Shown here: positions 16,170-25,997 of the stretch, piece by piece
Layout of the letters: each line of letters begins with the position of its first letter
How positions within the stretch are numbered: the stretch's first letter is position 1
Assembly (NCBI GenBank): GCA_019637105.1
Contig: JAHBWF010000001.1
Location: forward strand, 124,001-188,000
Source: Labilithrix sp.
GTDB taxonomy: Bacteria; Myxococcota_A; Polyangia; Polyangiales; Polyangiaceae
Length of the DNA: 64,000 nt
Direction: 5' to 3'
Made by a program: the position numbers and the translations under genes
The notes under the pieces: generated by a model
What the model was told of the DNA's origin: nothing
The model's input: the letters and a program-made list of their open reading frames with translations, nothing else
Databases searched by the model: none

Positions 16170-18212
16170 TCAACTGTGGCTCACGCCCTCGGGCGCCGGG
16201 CCGTGCGCCGCGCTGGAGGCCGCCGCCGCGGCGAGCTTCGCCCTGGCGCGGACGACGAGGTGATCGATGCCCGAACGGCGATGGCGCTTCAGGGTGCTCT
16301 CGCTCATGCGCGCGGCGCGGGCGGCCTCGGCGTTCGAGCGATCGACGCCGAAGCTCGCGCGGATGGCCGTCACGATCGCGGACCCGCGCGGCAGCGTCTC
16401 CAGCGTGCCCAGGGTCGCGACGAGCCAGGCCTCGAGCGCCTCTCCGCGCGCCGTCCCCGGCGTCTCGGGGAAGAGGCGGCGCCCGAGCGCGCATTGTCCG
16501 AGCAAGAGCGGATCGCGGAGGTGGCGGAGCGCGTCGACGATCTCGTCGCGGAGCAGGTCGTCGGCGACCGACGTGGGGCGAGCGGACGGCGGGGGCCGGT
16601 CGAGCGTCACGTTCCACGCGCTGGCCGCTCCGTCGACGAAGATCCGCACCGGATCCGCGGGGATCCGCATGAAGGTCGGATGTTCGTCGTCCTCCTCGAA
16701 CCCGGGCATCGGCGCGTACCCGATCGCGGGGAGCGACGACACCCACGGAGCGAGCTCGCCGAGGAACACGAGGCCGAGGAACGCTTGGCGGAACATGAGC
16801 GTCGTGCTGTTGGCCGCGCCGACGAGCCGTCCGAACGTCGGAGACGGCGCGTCTCCGTCGTCGCGGCTGACGACGATACGTAGGGCGCGGACGGGCTCTC
16901 CGGGACGCCACAGGCGATCGGCCTCGGCTCTCTCGAGCGTGCGAACGAGGACGTCGTCGCCGACCGAGCGCGGCGTGGCGTCGTCGTGGAGGTCGAGGAG
17001 AAGGAGAATCCCTTCTATCTCTTCGCTGGCCTCGCTCCGAGCGACGATCGCCGACCGCGGCGCGGCGGCGAACCAGCGCGCGACGAGGTCGCGCATCGCC
17101 GCGCCGCGGTGGCGCTGGACGATGCCGAGGGCAGCCTCCAGCTCACGCTCGGCGAGCATACCGACGAGCGGATCATGGCGTTGGAAGAGCGAGCTGACCT
17201 CGGCCGAGGGGGAGTGCCTCCCGAGCGCGAAGAGTCGCTCGAGCGCGCGCGCGCGTGTGGGGCCACCGCGCGCGAGCTGCGGGACGAGCGCGTGGAGCAC
17301 GCGCTCCACGTAGCCCGACGCGCGGACGACGTCGCGGAGCACCAGGTCCCTGGCCACGATGTCCGAGACGACGTCGTGCACGCGCACCCCGTAGTGGCCC
17401 GGCTGCGCGATCGACAGCCCGCGCAGCCAGATGAAGAGACGCCTCGCGTCCCCCGGCGAGAGCTCCAGCGCGACCTCGAGATCCGACTCGTCCACCTGCT
17501 GGAGCAGGCTCGCGACCTCGAGGGTGGTGGCGCGCTCGCGATCGTCGACGCTCCGGAAGAAGCTCTCGACCACGGTGCGGGTGACCTCGGCGTCGGGCTG
17601 CCCCCCGGGCAACAGAGGGCGCGGCGCTCTCCCGCTCGCCGCCGCCTGCTCGGCGCGCAGCTTGAGCAGGAGCGGAGAGCCTCTGGCCTCGGCGACCGTC
17701 GCGCTCACCTGCGCCTCGGTCAGATCGAGGTTCGAACGCGTGAGCAGCTCGTAGCTCGCGTCGGGGGTGAGCGGACCGAGCTCGAGCTCGAGCCATCGAG
17801 CCGGGAAGAAGGCGCTCTGACGGAAGAGGTGGTGGCTCCGCGAGCGGGAGGCGAACAGCACCAGCTTCCGTCCGCGCGCGCGCTCGATGCGCTCGGCGAT
17901 CGGGCCCTCGTCGCCGTCGATCTCGTGCCAGTCGTCGACCAGCACGGCGACGCGGCCCCGTCGTCCGAGGCCGGCCTCGATCGCGCGCAGCGCCGCGCCG
18001 CGCTCGACGCGGCCGTCGGGCACGCGCTCGACGAGCCACCCCGCGCGGCGGAGGCGTCGCTCGAGCGCGCGCACGAGCGCGGACTTCCCGATGCCCGGCG
18101 GCCCGTGGACGTACGCGCAGGCGCCGCCCGTCGGGAGCCCGCCCAGCCACGACATGAAGGTGCGCGTCTCGCGCGTCCGTCCGATGAGCCCCCCGAAGCC
18201 GCGTCCCGGCAT
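16170..18212 (-). CDS. STAND-type ATPase transcriptional regulator
   Basis: The 680-aa product has a P-loop 'GPPGIGKSALVRAL' (residues 38-51) and Walker B-like 'VAVLVDDWHEI', an NTPase fold like that of MalT/STAND or AAA_16 ATPases. A long helical middle region follows, and a C-terminal helix-turn-helix candidate ('AEAARAARMSESTLKRHRRS', about residue 635) suggests DNA binding. The protein probably integrates a signal through ATP-driven oligomerisation, but no ligand domain is recognisable. It lies 62 nt downstream of the propeller-protein gene on the same strand and may be co-expressed. The ATG at 18212 is chosen; the frame continues upstream only as shadow sequence antisense to nothing known. 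Confidence 0.75.
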   Translation of the reverse strand: MPGRGFGGLIGRTRETRTFMSWLGGLPTGGACAYVHGPPGIGKSALVRALERRLRRAGWLVERVPDGRVERGAALRAIEAGLGRRGRVAVLVDDWHEIDGDEGPIAERIERARGRKLVLFASRSRSHHLFRQSAFFPARWLELELGPLTPDASYELLTRSNLDLTEAQVSATVAEARGSPLLLKLRAEQAAASGRAPRPLLPGGQPDAEVTRTVVESFFRSVDDRERATTLEVASLLQQVDESDLEVALELSPGDARRLFIWLRGLSIAQPGHYGVRVHDVVSDIVARDLVLRDVVRASGYVERVLHALVPQLARGGPTRARALERLFALGRHSPSAEVSSLFQRHDPLVGMLAERELEAALGIVQRHRGAAMRDLVARWFAAAPRSAIVARSEASEEIEGILLLLDLHDDATPRSVGDDVLVRTLERAEADRLWRPGEPVRALRIVVSRDDGDAPSPTFGRLVGAANSTTLMFRQAFLGLVFLGELAPWVSSLPAIGYAPMPGFEEDDEHPTFMRIPADPVRIFVDGAASAWNVTLDRPPPSARPTSVADDLLRDEIVDALRHLRDPLLLGQCALGRRLFPETPGTARGEALEAWLVATLGTLETLPRGSAIVTAIRASFGVDRSNAEAARAARMSESTLKRHRRSGIDHLVVRARAKLAAAAASSAAHGPAPEGVSHS

Positions 18213-18274
18213 CAAGCGCTGGCGAATATATACCGCCGCGGGCGGAGCGCTCTTGGATTCGAGCGCACGCGCGG

Positions 18275-19879
18275 TCACCGGTGGGCGCCGACCTCCTGCC
18301 CCTCCCGGAGCGTGAGGACGACCAGCGCGTCCCTCGACCGAGCGACGACGTAGCCGGAGTCGATCGAGTGCGCGAGGTACGTCCCGACTCTCCTCGACCA
18401 GAGCCTGAACCCGGCGGCGGCGTCGACGGCGACCAGCTCGCAAGCGTCGGCGTCGTCCGTCGGGCTCGCCACGTAGACGACCGTGTGACCGTCGGTGACC
18501 ATGGCGCGCGCCGTGACGTCGTCCGGCTCCGTCCCCACCTCGCCGCAGTCGAAGCGCATCGCGAGCGTCGCGGCGTCGAGGCCGACGATGCGGCGGCGCC
18601 CGGAGCCGCGCTTCGCGAGCAGGGCGAAGACCGTGGGCCCCGCGACGAGGAACGCCTTCAGGGACGAGCCCGCGACCGGCGACGGGATCCGGCGACCCCG
18701 CGGTCCCACCCAGATGGACCTCTCGTCCTCGGTCGCGAAGAGCACCGCCGAGGGCGTCGCGGCGGGCGTCACCTCCTCGGAGAGCTCCTCGACCTCCTCG
18801 AAGAAGTGGCGGCGTCCCGTGATCGCGTCGAAGACGAGCACTCCTTCCTGGTCGGCGTCGGGGCCGAAGCTCTCCACGCGGGTCACGACGGAGCGGCCGA
18901 GGAGCGAGCACGCGCCGAGGCTCGTGCTCCAGTCTCCGTCGGCGTCGCCGCCGTGCGTGGAGAGCGACCTCGGCTGCGCCGGGTCGATCCGATCGCAGCG
19001 CGTGTACGGAGCGCCGTAGGTGACGAGCGCGACGGACGCGTTCGGGATCGCGCGGACCTCGAAGTCCGATCGGCCCTCGCCGAAGGTCCGCGTATGAAGC
19101 GGGCGCCCGGAGTCGCGGTCGAACGCCGCGAGCGTGTGGTCCACGCACTTGACGAGGACGACGCCCGGCTGCCCCGGAGGGTACGCGTCCTCGACGACGA
19201 GGCGGCGCTCGACGCCGCGCTCCTCCGGCGTGCGCGCGACGGCGTCCGAGAGCTGCGCGACCCAGCGCTGGCGCCCCGAGGCGAGGTCGAGCGCGACGAG
19301 CGCGGCGCGGTTCGCGACGTAGACGGTGTCGCGGTGGACCCGGAAGGAGCTCGCGGAGAGCGCGGCGACCCAAGGCTGTCCCTCGAAGGCCTCCCAGAGC
19401 GGCTGCTCGCGGCGGAGGTCGAAGGCCAGGAGCCGGGGCGGCGCGCCGAGCGGAGCGCGCTTGGAGAGGACCACGGGGCCCAGGCTCGGGGAGACGGCGA
19501 CGACGGTGTCCTCGAGCTGCGCCGGGTCGGGGCCCGTCGCGACCGGCGTCGGCGGAGGACGGCGCGGCGCGTCGGATCGGCCGGCGCCGTCCGTCCGCGC
19601 CGCGCCGCCGCCCTGGAGCGCGCCCGCGACGACGGTGAGCGCGTAGGCGATCGCTTGCTCGCGCGCTTCGGCGGTCCGCTTCTCCGGCGGGATCCTCGCC
19701 ATGATCTCCTCGACCGCCGCGTCGACCGCCGCGTTCCCCGTCGACGTGCTCGTCGGCGCCGCGGCGGCCGGGGCGCGCGCGACGACGCGCGCGTGACAGA
19801 AGCGACACTCCACGACGGAGCCGTGGGGGCCGTCGAGCCTTACACCGCAGTGCGAGCACGGGAACGAGACGACGTTCAC
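18275..19879 (-). CDS. Zinc-ribbon protein with PQQ-like beta-propeller
   Basis: The 534-aa product begins with a zinc ribbon ('FPCSHCGVRLDG...VECRFCHARVV'), then an Ala/Pro-rich linker to about residue 115, then a repeated beta-propeller of PQQ/WD type: blades of the form 'LLAFDLRREQPLWE', 'LVALDLASGRQRWVAQL', 'LAAFDRDSGRPLHTRTF', 'VLVFDAITGRRHFFE', 'LVAVDAAAGFRLWSRRV'. There is no signal peptide, so it is likely cytoplasmic, unlike BamB or PQQ dehydrogenases. Proteins of this design are repeatedly found in myxobacteria with no known role. It precedes the STAND ATPase gene and may act as its sensor partner; that is inference. Confidence 0.82.
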   Translation of the reverse strand: MNVVSFPCSHCGVRLDGPHGSVVECRFCHARVVARAPAAAAPTSTSTGNAAVDAAVEEIMARIPPEKRTAEAREQAIAYALTVVAGALQGGGAARTDGAGRSDAPRRPPPTPVATGPDPAQLEDTVVAVSPSLGPVVLSKRAPLGAPPRLLAFDLRREQPLWEAFEGQPWVAALSASSFRVHRDTVYVANRAALVALDLASGRQRWVAQLSDAVARTPEERGVERRLVVEDAYPPGQPGVVLVKCVDHTLAAFDRDSGRPLHTRTFGEGRSDFEVRAIPNASVALVTYGAPYTRCDRIDPAQPRSLSTHGGDADGDWSTSLGACSLLGRSVVTRVESFGPDADQEGVLVFDAITGRRHFFEEVEELSEEVTPAATPSAVLFATEDERSIWVGPRGRRIPSPVAGSSLKAFLVAGPTVFALLAKRGSGRRRIVGLDAATLAMRFDCGEVGTEPDDVTARAMVTDGHTVVYVASPTDDADACELVAVDAAAGFRLWSRRVGTYLAHSIDSGYVVARSRDALVVLTLREGQEVGAHR

Positions 19880-19996
19880 GCGTCCGAACGTATCGACCGA
19901 GCGCGGCCCCGCGCGGGCCGTTCGCGGCTCAAGAACGGCTCGCGTTCGGCTCGACGCCTCGAGGCCCCCGAGCGCCGCGCCGCCGCGCGCCGATCG

Positions 19997-20887
19997 TCAA
20001 TCGGCGCCGCGTACGCGCGCGAAGGCGCCGTCCACGCGGACCAACGTGGTGACGTCTTCGTACGCGACGTGCACCTCGCGCGCCGCGCACTCGTAGCTCG
20101 GCGTCGCGTCGTACTCGGCGCGCTGGAAATGGAGCGTGAGCCCGCGCTCGTCGAGGGTGAACCGGACGTCCTTCCCGAGCGCCGGCATCGACCAGGTCGG
20201 GCAAGGGAGCTCGTCGTCGCGCTCGAGCGCGCGCCGCGCGATCGCCGGCAGCGCCGACAGAGCGCGGGCCGAGCTCGCGAAGACGTCGTCGAGCGTCGCC
20301 GTCCTGACCGCGCCGTCGTCGACCAAGTAGACGAACGCGTGGAGCGTCTCCTCGGCGGGAGCTCCCCCGATCCCCTCGTTCAGCTCCGCCCTCGTCGACC
20401 GTGTCGCCATCGAGGCGCAGACGAAGCTGACCAGCGACCGGGTCGCTGCCGTGACTCGACAGTCGAGGGTCGCCCCGCCGACCTCGTCCTCTGCCACCTC
20501 GAAGTGGAGCGTCTCCCCGAGGTCGTGCTCGATCTTCTCCGCGAGCGCGGCCCGCGCCCGCGGATCGGGGTGCTCGAAGGCGGGCACGGAGCACTCGCAG
20601 CGCTCGGACGAGGCGGCCTCGTCGTGCCAGCGGATCGGCTCGCGATCGGGCGCGGAGGGACGGGCCTCCGGCGTCGACCTCACCGCCGCGACCGAGACCG
20701 TCGACGGCCGCGCCCGGGGCGTCGTCGCGCACGACGGGCAGGCGAGGGGCAGGAGGAGGGCCGCCGCGCGCGCGGATCGCGGACCCCACGCGCGTGCTCG
20801 CCCGGCGCCGGGCGCGAGCGAAGGGCGTCGGCCGCGCCGGGCGACGCCGGCGGTGGCACGTCGAAGAACGTCGGTCGTCCGCGGCAT
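19997..20887 (-). CDS. Envelope protein with DUF3298/RsiV-like domain
   Basis: The 296-aa product has an Arg-rich N-terminus of about 40 residues, a hydrophobic stretch 'AAALLLPLACPSCATT' and then a mature domain of about 230 residues. 'LVSFVCASMATRSTRAELNE' and 'HAFVYLVDDGAVRTATLDDV' resemble the substrate-binding DUF3298 fold of anti-sigma factor RsiV and related proteins; this is pattern recognition, not proven. A shorter start may be the true one, since the n-region is long for a signal peptide; the lipobox is imperfect. It is divergent from the secreted-protein gene at 21056, with 168 nt between them, so both promoters must lie there. Confidence 0.62.
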   Translation of the reverse strand: MPRTTDVLRRATAGVARRGRRPSLAPGAGRARAWGPRSARAAALLLPLACPSCATTPRARPSTVSVAAVRSTPEARPSAPDREPIRWHDEAASSERCECSVPAFEHPDPRARAALAEKIEHDLGETLHFEVAEDEVGGATLDCRVTAATRSLVSFVCASMATRSTRAELNEGIGGAPAEETLHAFVYLVDDGAVRTATLDDVFASSARALSALPAIARRALERDDELPCPTWSMPALGKDVRFTLDERGLTLHFQRAEYDATPSYECAAREVHVAYEDVTTLVRVDGAFARVRGAD

Positions 20888-21055
20888 GGGGGCCGAGATA
20901 TCACGGAGCGCGGCCGTCGGCGCGCCGCTCCCGTCGAGGTTCGATCGCGGCGCGCGTCGTCTCTCGTGATCTGCAGAGCGAGCCGCGGACGCGTGACCCG
21001 GAGATGAGCCGACGTTGGTCCGAGGCCGCGCCGTCGCGGCTCCTAGGCTCCGATC

Positions 21056-23887
21056 ATGTTCGGTCGATCTCCGGCACGTCCCGCCGCCGGCTGCGGTGCG
21101 CTCGTCGTCGCCCTCCTCTTCGCTTCGGACGTGGGCGCCCAGATCCAGTGGAACGACAACAAGCTGGCGCCGGCGAGCCCGCCGGCGACGCCGCTCGGCG
21201 TCGCGCCCGCGGTGGCGTTGCCCGCCGGCTGTCCCTCGATCAGCGCGAACCAGTGCGGCGGCCTCGATCCCGCCGCGCCGGCGTGCACCGCGGACATGAA
21301 CAAGTTCCGCGCCTACTGCGCGCAGCTCGGGCGCCAGCAGTGGGGGGCGCTCGGCGCGGTCGCGCGCAAGCTCGTGATCCCCGTCGACGCGCCGAACGAG
21401 CTCTTCAAGCCCATACGCCCGGGGCAAGAGGTCGCGCGGAGCAAGTACGCGACGGCGTCGGCGATGAACCGGCCGGCGGCGCGCACGAGCATCTCGGGGA
21501 CGGCGCAGCGCAAGCCGGCGACGCCGGCGGCGGCGGTGACGTCGCTCTCGATCACGCAGGCGGCGGGCGGCGGCGGATCGATGGCGACGGTGAAGCTCGC
21601 CGACCGCGTGGCGACGATCCAGAGGGTGAGCTCCGCGGTCTCGCAGCTCGCCGCGACGCCCACGGGCGCCGCGGGCGTCGCGAAGAAGCTCGAGCGCGTC
21701 GATCCCGACTTCGTCACGTTGGGCTTCGGCGTCGCCACGTGCGAAGACTACGTCTACAAACGCTGGGGCGACTACGCGCGCTGGAAGTACGGCGCGAGCA
21801 AGATGGGCACGAACTACCGCGCCGTCGCCGCCGCGACGCTCGACTCCAACGGCCCGCTCTTCGCGGACCGGCCGCAGCTGTTCGCGCACGAGCCGGCGCA
21901 GCTCCGAGAGACGATCCCCTCCCCGACGGGAGGATGGCCCGATCCGCTCATGCAGACGAACATCTTCGTCCGCAGGCCGATCGGCGTCGGTTGGGGCACG
22001 ACCGCGCTGACGCTCTCGCCCGTCGAACGGATGATGCTCGGCATCCCGCCGGCGACCGGCATCTCGAGCCAGTCGTTCCCGGCGGTCGCCACCTACGCCG
22101 AGGTCACCGCGGCGCTCGCGGCGAACAAACTGACGCGCCTTCTCGTCCCGAGCGGGCCGGCCGGGCTCCGGATCCCGCGCGCCGGTAGGGCGATGCTCCA
22201 GCGCGTCGGCAATCCCTCCGACGAGGTCCTCGCCGACGACCAGAAGCGCATGGCCCAGTACGCGGCGCTCTGGGAGCAGTACGACGCGGTCCCGATGAAG
22301 GTCACGTGCAAGCCCGTGACCGGCAGCCCGAACCCCAACTGCGTCAGCGCGCCGGCCACGCTGACGGGCGCGGCGCAGCGCAAGCTGTTCGAGCGCCAGC
22401 TCGCGGCGCTCTGGATGCACGAGTGGCGCCTCGGCAAGGCAGGGTGCCTCGCGGATCCCGCCGTCGTCGATCCGCAGCAGCGCTGGGGCAATCGCTGCGA
22501 CTGGAACTACGAAGCCTTCGTCCAGGAGGCGTCGTCCGTCTTCGACAAGCAGATCGAGGGCGATCTCGCCGCTTGCCGCGCGCACGTCGCCAACAACGCC
22601 GCGCGCGCCCAGGTCGCGCCCTCGTTCACGGCCGTCCTGAGCGATCCCGCGAAGCAGGCGCTCGTCTACCCGTGCGGCGAGCGGAAGAACTTCACCGCGA
22701 ATGCCTTCGACGCCGCGACGTTCTTCTGGCTCTCGTCGCACGAGACGGCCGGGCGCACCTGCGAGGCCGCGCGCGTCAATCAGTCGCTCGAGGAGGCGCG
22801 CGCCGCGGTCCGCAACAAGCTCGGTGACGTCCAGTTCGACGGCTCGCGCATCTACGACGAGGAGGGCGACAGCGCCACGCTGGGGAGCACCAAGTCCTTC
22901 GGCGCGGACTTCGGCTACTCGGCGAAGTGGGAGCTCCGGAAGAACGCCGGCGGGAGCGATCCGCTCGTCGCGTGCAACTTCACCGGCAACACGCACCAGG
23001 ACCTGCGCGCGAGCGTCTATTTCTTCGGCGCGACGGTGCCGCTCGTCAACCTCGTCGGCAACGGCGAGTCGGTGACGTCGCCCGTCGCGGACTACGACTT
23101 CAAGATCCTCGACTTCGACCACCTGCCGCCGCAGCGCGTGGTCTCGAGCAACGGCAAGAAGCCCGCGCGCGACGGCGCGCCGCTCACGATGGTCAACAGC
23201 TACCTCCTGGGCGGGCAGGAGTACGCGATGTGGTTCATGCTCGGCCCCATCCCGGTGAAGGTCACCTTCGGGTTCGCGGCGACCGCGGGGATCGACTACT
23301 CGTACGGCGGGAAGGCGGGCAACAACTGCAGCTCGCCGGCCGCCCCCAACGGCGTCATCATGCGCTCGCGCATCGCGCCGTGGGTCCGAGCCGACGCGTA
23401 CGCCACCGCCGACGTGAACCTCGGCGTCGCGAGCGCCGGTCTGCGCCTCGACCTCAACCTCCTGACGGTGAGCGTCCCGCTCGACGTGAGCGTGACCGCG
23501 GAGACGAAGGACTTCCGCTTCAAGAACGGCGGCGACCTCGCGTTCGAGCTCCTGCGCGGCAAGGTGAGCGCCTACGTCTCGGTGGGCGTCAGCCCGTTCG
23601 ACGTGACGTACGACGCCACGCTCTTCGGCTGGCCGGGCATCGGGACGAGCGCGCGGCTCTTCGGCTACGAGAAGAACGTCTCGCAGGCCGACATCGGCAT
23701 CGCGCTGGCGAGCAACGTCGGTCCGAACGACGTGATCTGCTCGAAGCTGAACGGCGAGTGGTGCGGCACGATCAAGGACTCGGAGAACAAGGACATCAAC
23801 AGCTGCGGACGCGCGAGCCAAGGGACCGGCGCCTGCAGCCCGGCGTTCCCGTGCCGCAACGCGGGCTCGAAGTGGAGCTGCCATTGA
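21056..23887 (+). CDS. Large secreted protein, copy A of a duplicated module
   Basis: The 943-aa product has a clear signal peptide ending near 'FASDVGA' and no lipobox. I recognise no domain. Its features are a Cys-containing N-terminal part ('PAGCPSISANQCGGLDP'), 'CEDYVYKRWGDYARWKYGAS', 'GCLADPAVVD...GNRCDWNYEAF', 'DPAKQALVYPCGERKNF', and a C-terminal third rich in beta strands with 'LRGKVSAYVSVGVSPFDVTY'. Each of these segments has a clear counterpart, in the same order, in the product at 41232-44456, so the two are diverged paralogues. The stop codon overlaps the TTG start of the next gene, as in the other copy the partner follows by 8 nt, so the two proteins are probably made and used together in the envelope. 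Confidence 0.85.
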   Translation: MFGRSPARPAAGCGALVVALLFASDVGAQIQWNDNKLAPASPPATPLGVAPAVALPAGCPSISANQCGGLDPAAPACTADMNKFRAYCAQLGRQQWGALGAVARKLVIPVDAPNELFKPIRPGQEVARSKYATASAMNRPAARTSISGTAQRKPATPAAAVTSLSITQAAGGGGSMATVKLADRVATIQRVSSAVSQLAATPTGAAGVAKKLERVDPDFVTLGFGVATCEDYVYKRWGDYARWKYGASKMGTNYRAVAAATLDSNGPLFADRPQLFAHEPAQLRETIPSPTGGWPDPLMQTNIFVRRPIGVGWGTTALTLSPVERMMLGIPPATGISSQSFPAVATYAEVTAALAANKLTRLLVPSGPAGLRIPRAGRAMLQRVGNPSDEVLADDQKRMAQYAALWEQYDAVPMKVTCKPVTGSPNPNCVSAPATLTGAAQRKLFERQLAALWMHEWRLGKAGCLADPAVVDPQQRWGNRCDWNYEAFVQEASSVFDKQIEGDLAACRAHVANNAARAQVAPSFTAVLSDPAKQALVYPCGERKNFTANAFDAATFFWLSSHETAGRTCEAARVNQSLEEARAAVRNKLGDVQFDGSRIYDEEGDSATLGSTKSFGADFGYSAKWELRKNAGGSDPLVACNFTGNTHQDLRASVYFFGATVPLVNLVGNGESVTSPVADYDFKILDFDHLPPQRVVSSNGKKPARDGAPLTMVNSYLLGGQEYAMWFMLGPIPVKVTFGFAATAGIDYSYGGKAGNNCSSPAAPNGVIMRSRIAPWVRADAYATADVNLGVASAGLRLDLNLLTVSVPLDVSVTAETKDFRFKNGGDLAFELLRGKVSAYVSVGVSPFDVTYDATLFGWPGIGTSARLFGYEKNVSQADIGIALASNVGPNDVICSKLNGEWCGTIKDSENKDINSCGRASQGTGACSPAFPCRNAGSKWSCH

Positions 23888-25752
23888 GGCGGTGGATCGG
23901 CGCGGGGCTCGGGCTCCTCCTCCTCGGTGTCGTCGGCGCCGCCTACGTCAGGAGGGCGGCGCCGGCTCCGCCGTCCGCGGCAGCCGTCGAGGCGCCGCTG
24001 CCTCGTACCTCGCTGCGCGAGGCGCGATCCGCCACGTACGCCTTCACCTACGAGTCGACGTCCTCGCGCAGCTTCGGCGTGGGCGACGAGTCGCCGCTCG
24101 AGGCGAGGGTCGAGCTCGGCGGCGATCTCGTCGTCGAGACGTTCCCCGGCGCGGGGCAGGGCGCCGTGACGGTCGTGATGCACCTCGCGCGCGTCGCGCG
24201 CGCCGAGGTCGTCGCGCTCGGACGCCCGACGCTCTCCACCTCCGACGCGGCGGCCCGGACGCTGGAGGCGACGACGGTGCGCGTCGACTTGAAGGACGCG
24301 GAGGTCCAGCGCGTCACCGCGAGCGGCGGCGCGACCCTCGAGGCGCGCCTCGTCCAGGAGGTCGCGACGGATTTCGTCGCCCGCGTGCTCGCGGGCAGCG
24401 GTCTTCCCACGGCGACGAGCGAGGGCGCGGGCGGCGTCGCCATGCGCGTGCTCGTTCGCGATCCGAAGGAGCGCCACGTGGTGCACACGGAGCTCGTCGG
24501 CTTCATGCCGTTCGAGGACGGCGTCGGGGCCCCCGAGGCGCGCGGCGAGGTCGCGGCGCGCGACGCGAGCGAGGCCGGCGGCTCCGGGCGCGTGCGCGTC
24601 GGAGCGGACGGCGCGATGCTCGAGGCGAGCGCCGAGGAGCGCGTCCGCGATCGCGCGCGGGCGTCTGCGACCTCGCTCCGTGTGCGCTTCGAGCTCCGTC
24701 ACCTGGGGCCCGCCCTCCGCGAGGCGCCGCCCGATCCGGCGGAGGCCGACGACGACGGCGAGCTCGCCGACGACGTCGAGTCCCGGCGCCGTCAGCTCGA
24801 GCGCCGCGCGAGCGCCGTCACGATGGCGGACGTCGTCACGCAGATCCACGCGTCGATCGCGCTCCCGGGGAGGAGCGACCAGACGTGGATCGCGAGCGCG
24901 GCCGCGTACCTCGCGGTCCACGAGCCCGAGGCCGAGGCGCTCGTCGCCTCGGCGCGCACCGCGGAGCTCGCGTTCCAGACGCGCGCGTTCGACCTCGTCG
25001 TCATCGCGGGGCACCCGCGCGGCCAGCGCGCGATGGTCTCCGCGCTCGCGCGCGGAGGCTGGGCGGAGGCCGCGCCGGACGACGTCTACACCGAGCTCGT
25101 GCAGCGCCTCGGGCACCTCGAGCTGCCGACCGTCGAGACGCTCGCGTTCGTCGAGCGCGAGCGAAGGGCCGCGGCGCGCCGGGCTCCGCGTTCGCCGCGG
25201 AGCCTCGCGCTCGCGTACACGCTCGGCGCCGTCGCGCGCGCGCGGGGAGAGGTCGACCGGCCGGCGGCGCGCCGCGCGATGACGGAGCTCGTCGGCGATC
25301 TGCGCGTCGCGAAGACCGCGGAGGAGCAGGCCGCGCTGCTCCGCGCCGTCGGTAACGGGAGCTTCTCCGAGGACGCGGCGGAGGTGCTCGCGTTCGCGTC
25401 GAGCCCGGACCCCGGGGTGCGGGCGGCCGTCGCCTCGGCGCTCCGGAACATGCGCGCGCCGGACGGCGCGCCGCTCGCCGCGATCGTCGGCCTGCTCTCC
25501 GACGCGGAGGGCACGGTCGCGCGCTCCGCGGCCCAGTCGTTCGCGCGGCGCGACGTCTCCGAGCTCGAGGCCCTCGACTGGACGCTCCTCGGCTCGGTCC
25601 ACCCCGACGCGCGCGGTCCGCTCGCGGACTTCCTCCTCACCCGACGCGGAGACCTCCGCGCCGCCGACGCCGTGCTCGAGCGCCTGGCCGCCGATCCCGA
25701 CACGGACGGGAAGCTCCGCCAGCGGATCGCGTCGGCGCTCCGCGGAGCTTGA
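23884..25752 (+). CDS. Membrane-anchored HEAT-like protein resembling large lipid transfer proteins, copy A
   Basis: The 622-aa product starts at TTG (23884), overlapping the upstream stop, and opens with a hydrophobic anchor ('GAGLGLLLLGVVGAAYV'). A beta-rich region follows ('ATYAFTYESTSSRSFG', 'VELGGDLVVETFPG', 'VVMHLARVARAEVVALG'), then a helical part from about residue 310 with HEAT-like repeats ('LLRAVGNGSFSEDAAEVLAF', 'PGVRAAVASALRNM'). A beta-barrel followed by helical HEAT-like arrays, with 'LGN' and 'ALR' turns, is the layout of the N-terminal module of vitellogenin/MTP lipid transfer proteins. The lipid role is inference. The product at 39340-41223 is a paralogue. Confidence 0.78.
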   Translation: MRRWIGAGLGLLLLGVVGAAYVRRAAPAPPSAAAVEAPLPRTSLREARSATYAFTYESTSSRSFGVGDESPLEARVELGGDLVVETFPGAGQGAVTVVMHLARVARAEVVALGRPTLSTSDAAARTLEATTVRVDLKDAEVQRVTASGGATLEARLVQEVATDFVARVLAGSGLPTATSEGAGGVAMRVLVRDPKERHVVHTELVGFMPFEDGVGAPEARGEVAARDASEAGGSGRVRVGADGAMLEASAEERVRDRARASATSLRVRFELRHLGPALREAPPDPAEADDDGELADDVESRRRQLERRASAVTMADVVTQIHASIALPGRSDQTWIASAAAYLAVHEPEAEALVASARTAELAFQTRAFDLVVIAGHPRGQRAMVSALARGGWAEAAPDDVYTELVQRLGHLELPTVETLAFVERERRAAARRAPRSPRSLALAYTLGAVARARGEVDRPAARRAMTELVGDLRVAKTAEEQAALLRAVGNGSFSEDAAEVLAFASSPDPGVRAAVASALRNMRAPDGAPLAAIVGLLSDAEGTVARSAAQSFARRDVSELEALDWTLLGSVHPDARGPLADFLLTRRGDLRAADAVLERLAADPDTDGKLRQRIASALRGA

Positions 25753-25786
25753 CCGCCCGCGGCGTCGCGGTCCCGAGCACGGGCGG
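25753..25786 (+). terminator. Hairpin after the module A genes
   Basis: CCGCCCG (25753-25759) pairs with CGGGCGG (25780-25786) immediately after the stop of the HEAT-like gene, with a 20-nt loop. No T-run; a terminator role is inferred from position only. Confidence 0.3.
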
Positions 25787-25924
25787 CGTCGAGATCGGCG
25801 GCCGGTCCCGCCTCGCCGCGCGCCGCCGCGCTCGAAGCGATGGCCAGCCTCCGGCTCGGCGCCACCCGCACGGCGCCGAGGCGCCGCCGGCGCGCGCGAG
25901 GTCCCCTCCGTATCCTCTCGGCGT

Positions 25925-25939
25925 TCGCGGCGTGAAAAG
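25925..25939 (+). repeat. 15-bp element upstream of TonB receptor gene, copy 1
   Basis: TCGCGGCGTGAAAAG occurs here, ending 58 nt before the GTG of the receptor gene, and again at 30243-30257, ending 60 nt before the GTG of ribF. Equal orientation and near-equal distance to start codons suggest a shared regulatory or promoter element. Confidence 0.4.
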
Positions 25940-25997
25940 CCCCCTCCGCAGATTGTGCTCCCACCCCGCGCGTGAGGCCGTCTAACCTTCCGGCCCG

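Noticed and set aside
16170-19859. A single 1,229-codon open frame on the minus strand
   Set aside because: It is two overlapping things: the STAND ATPase gene, and an Arg/Ala-rich shadow of the propeller gene in another frame. The real start is at 18212.
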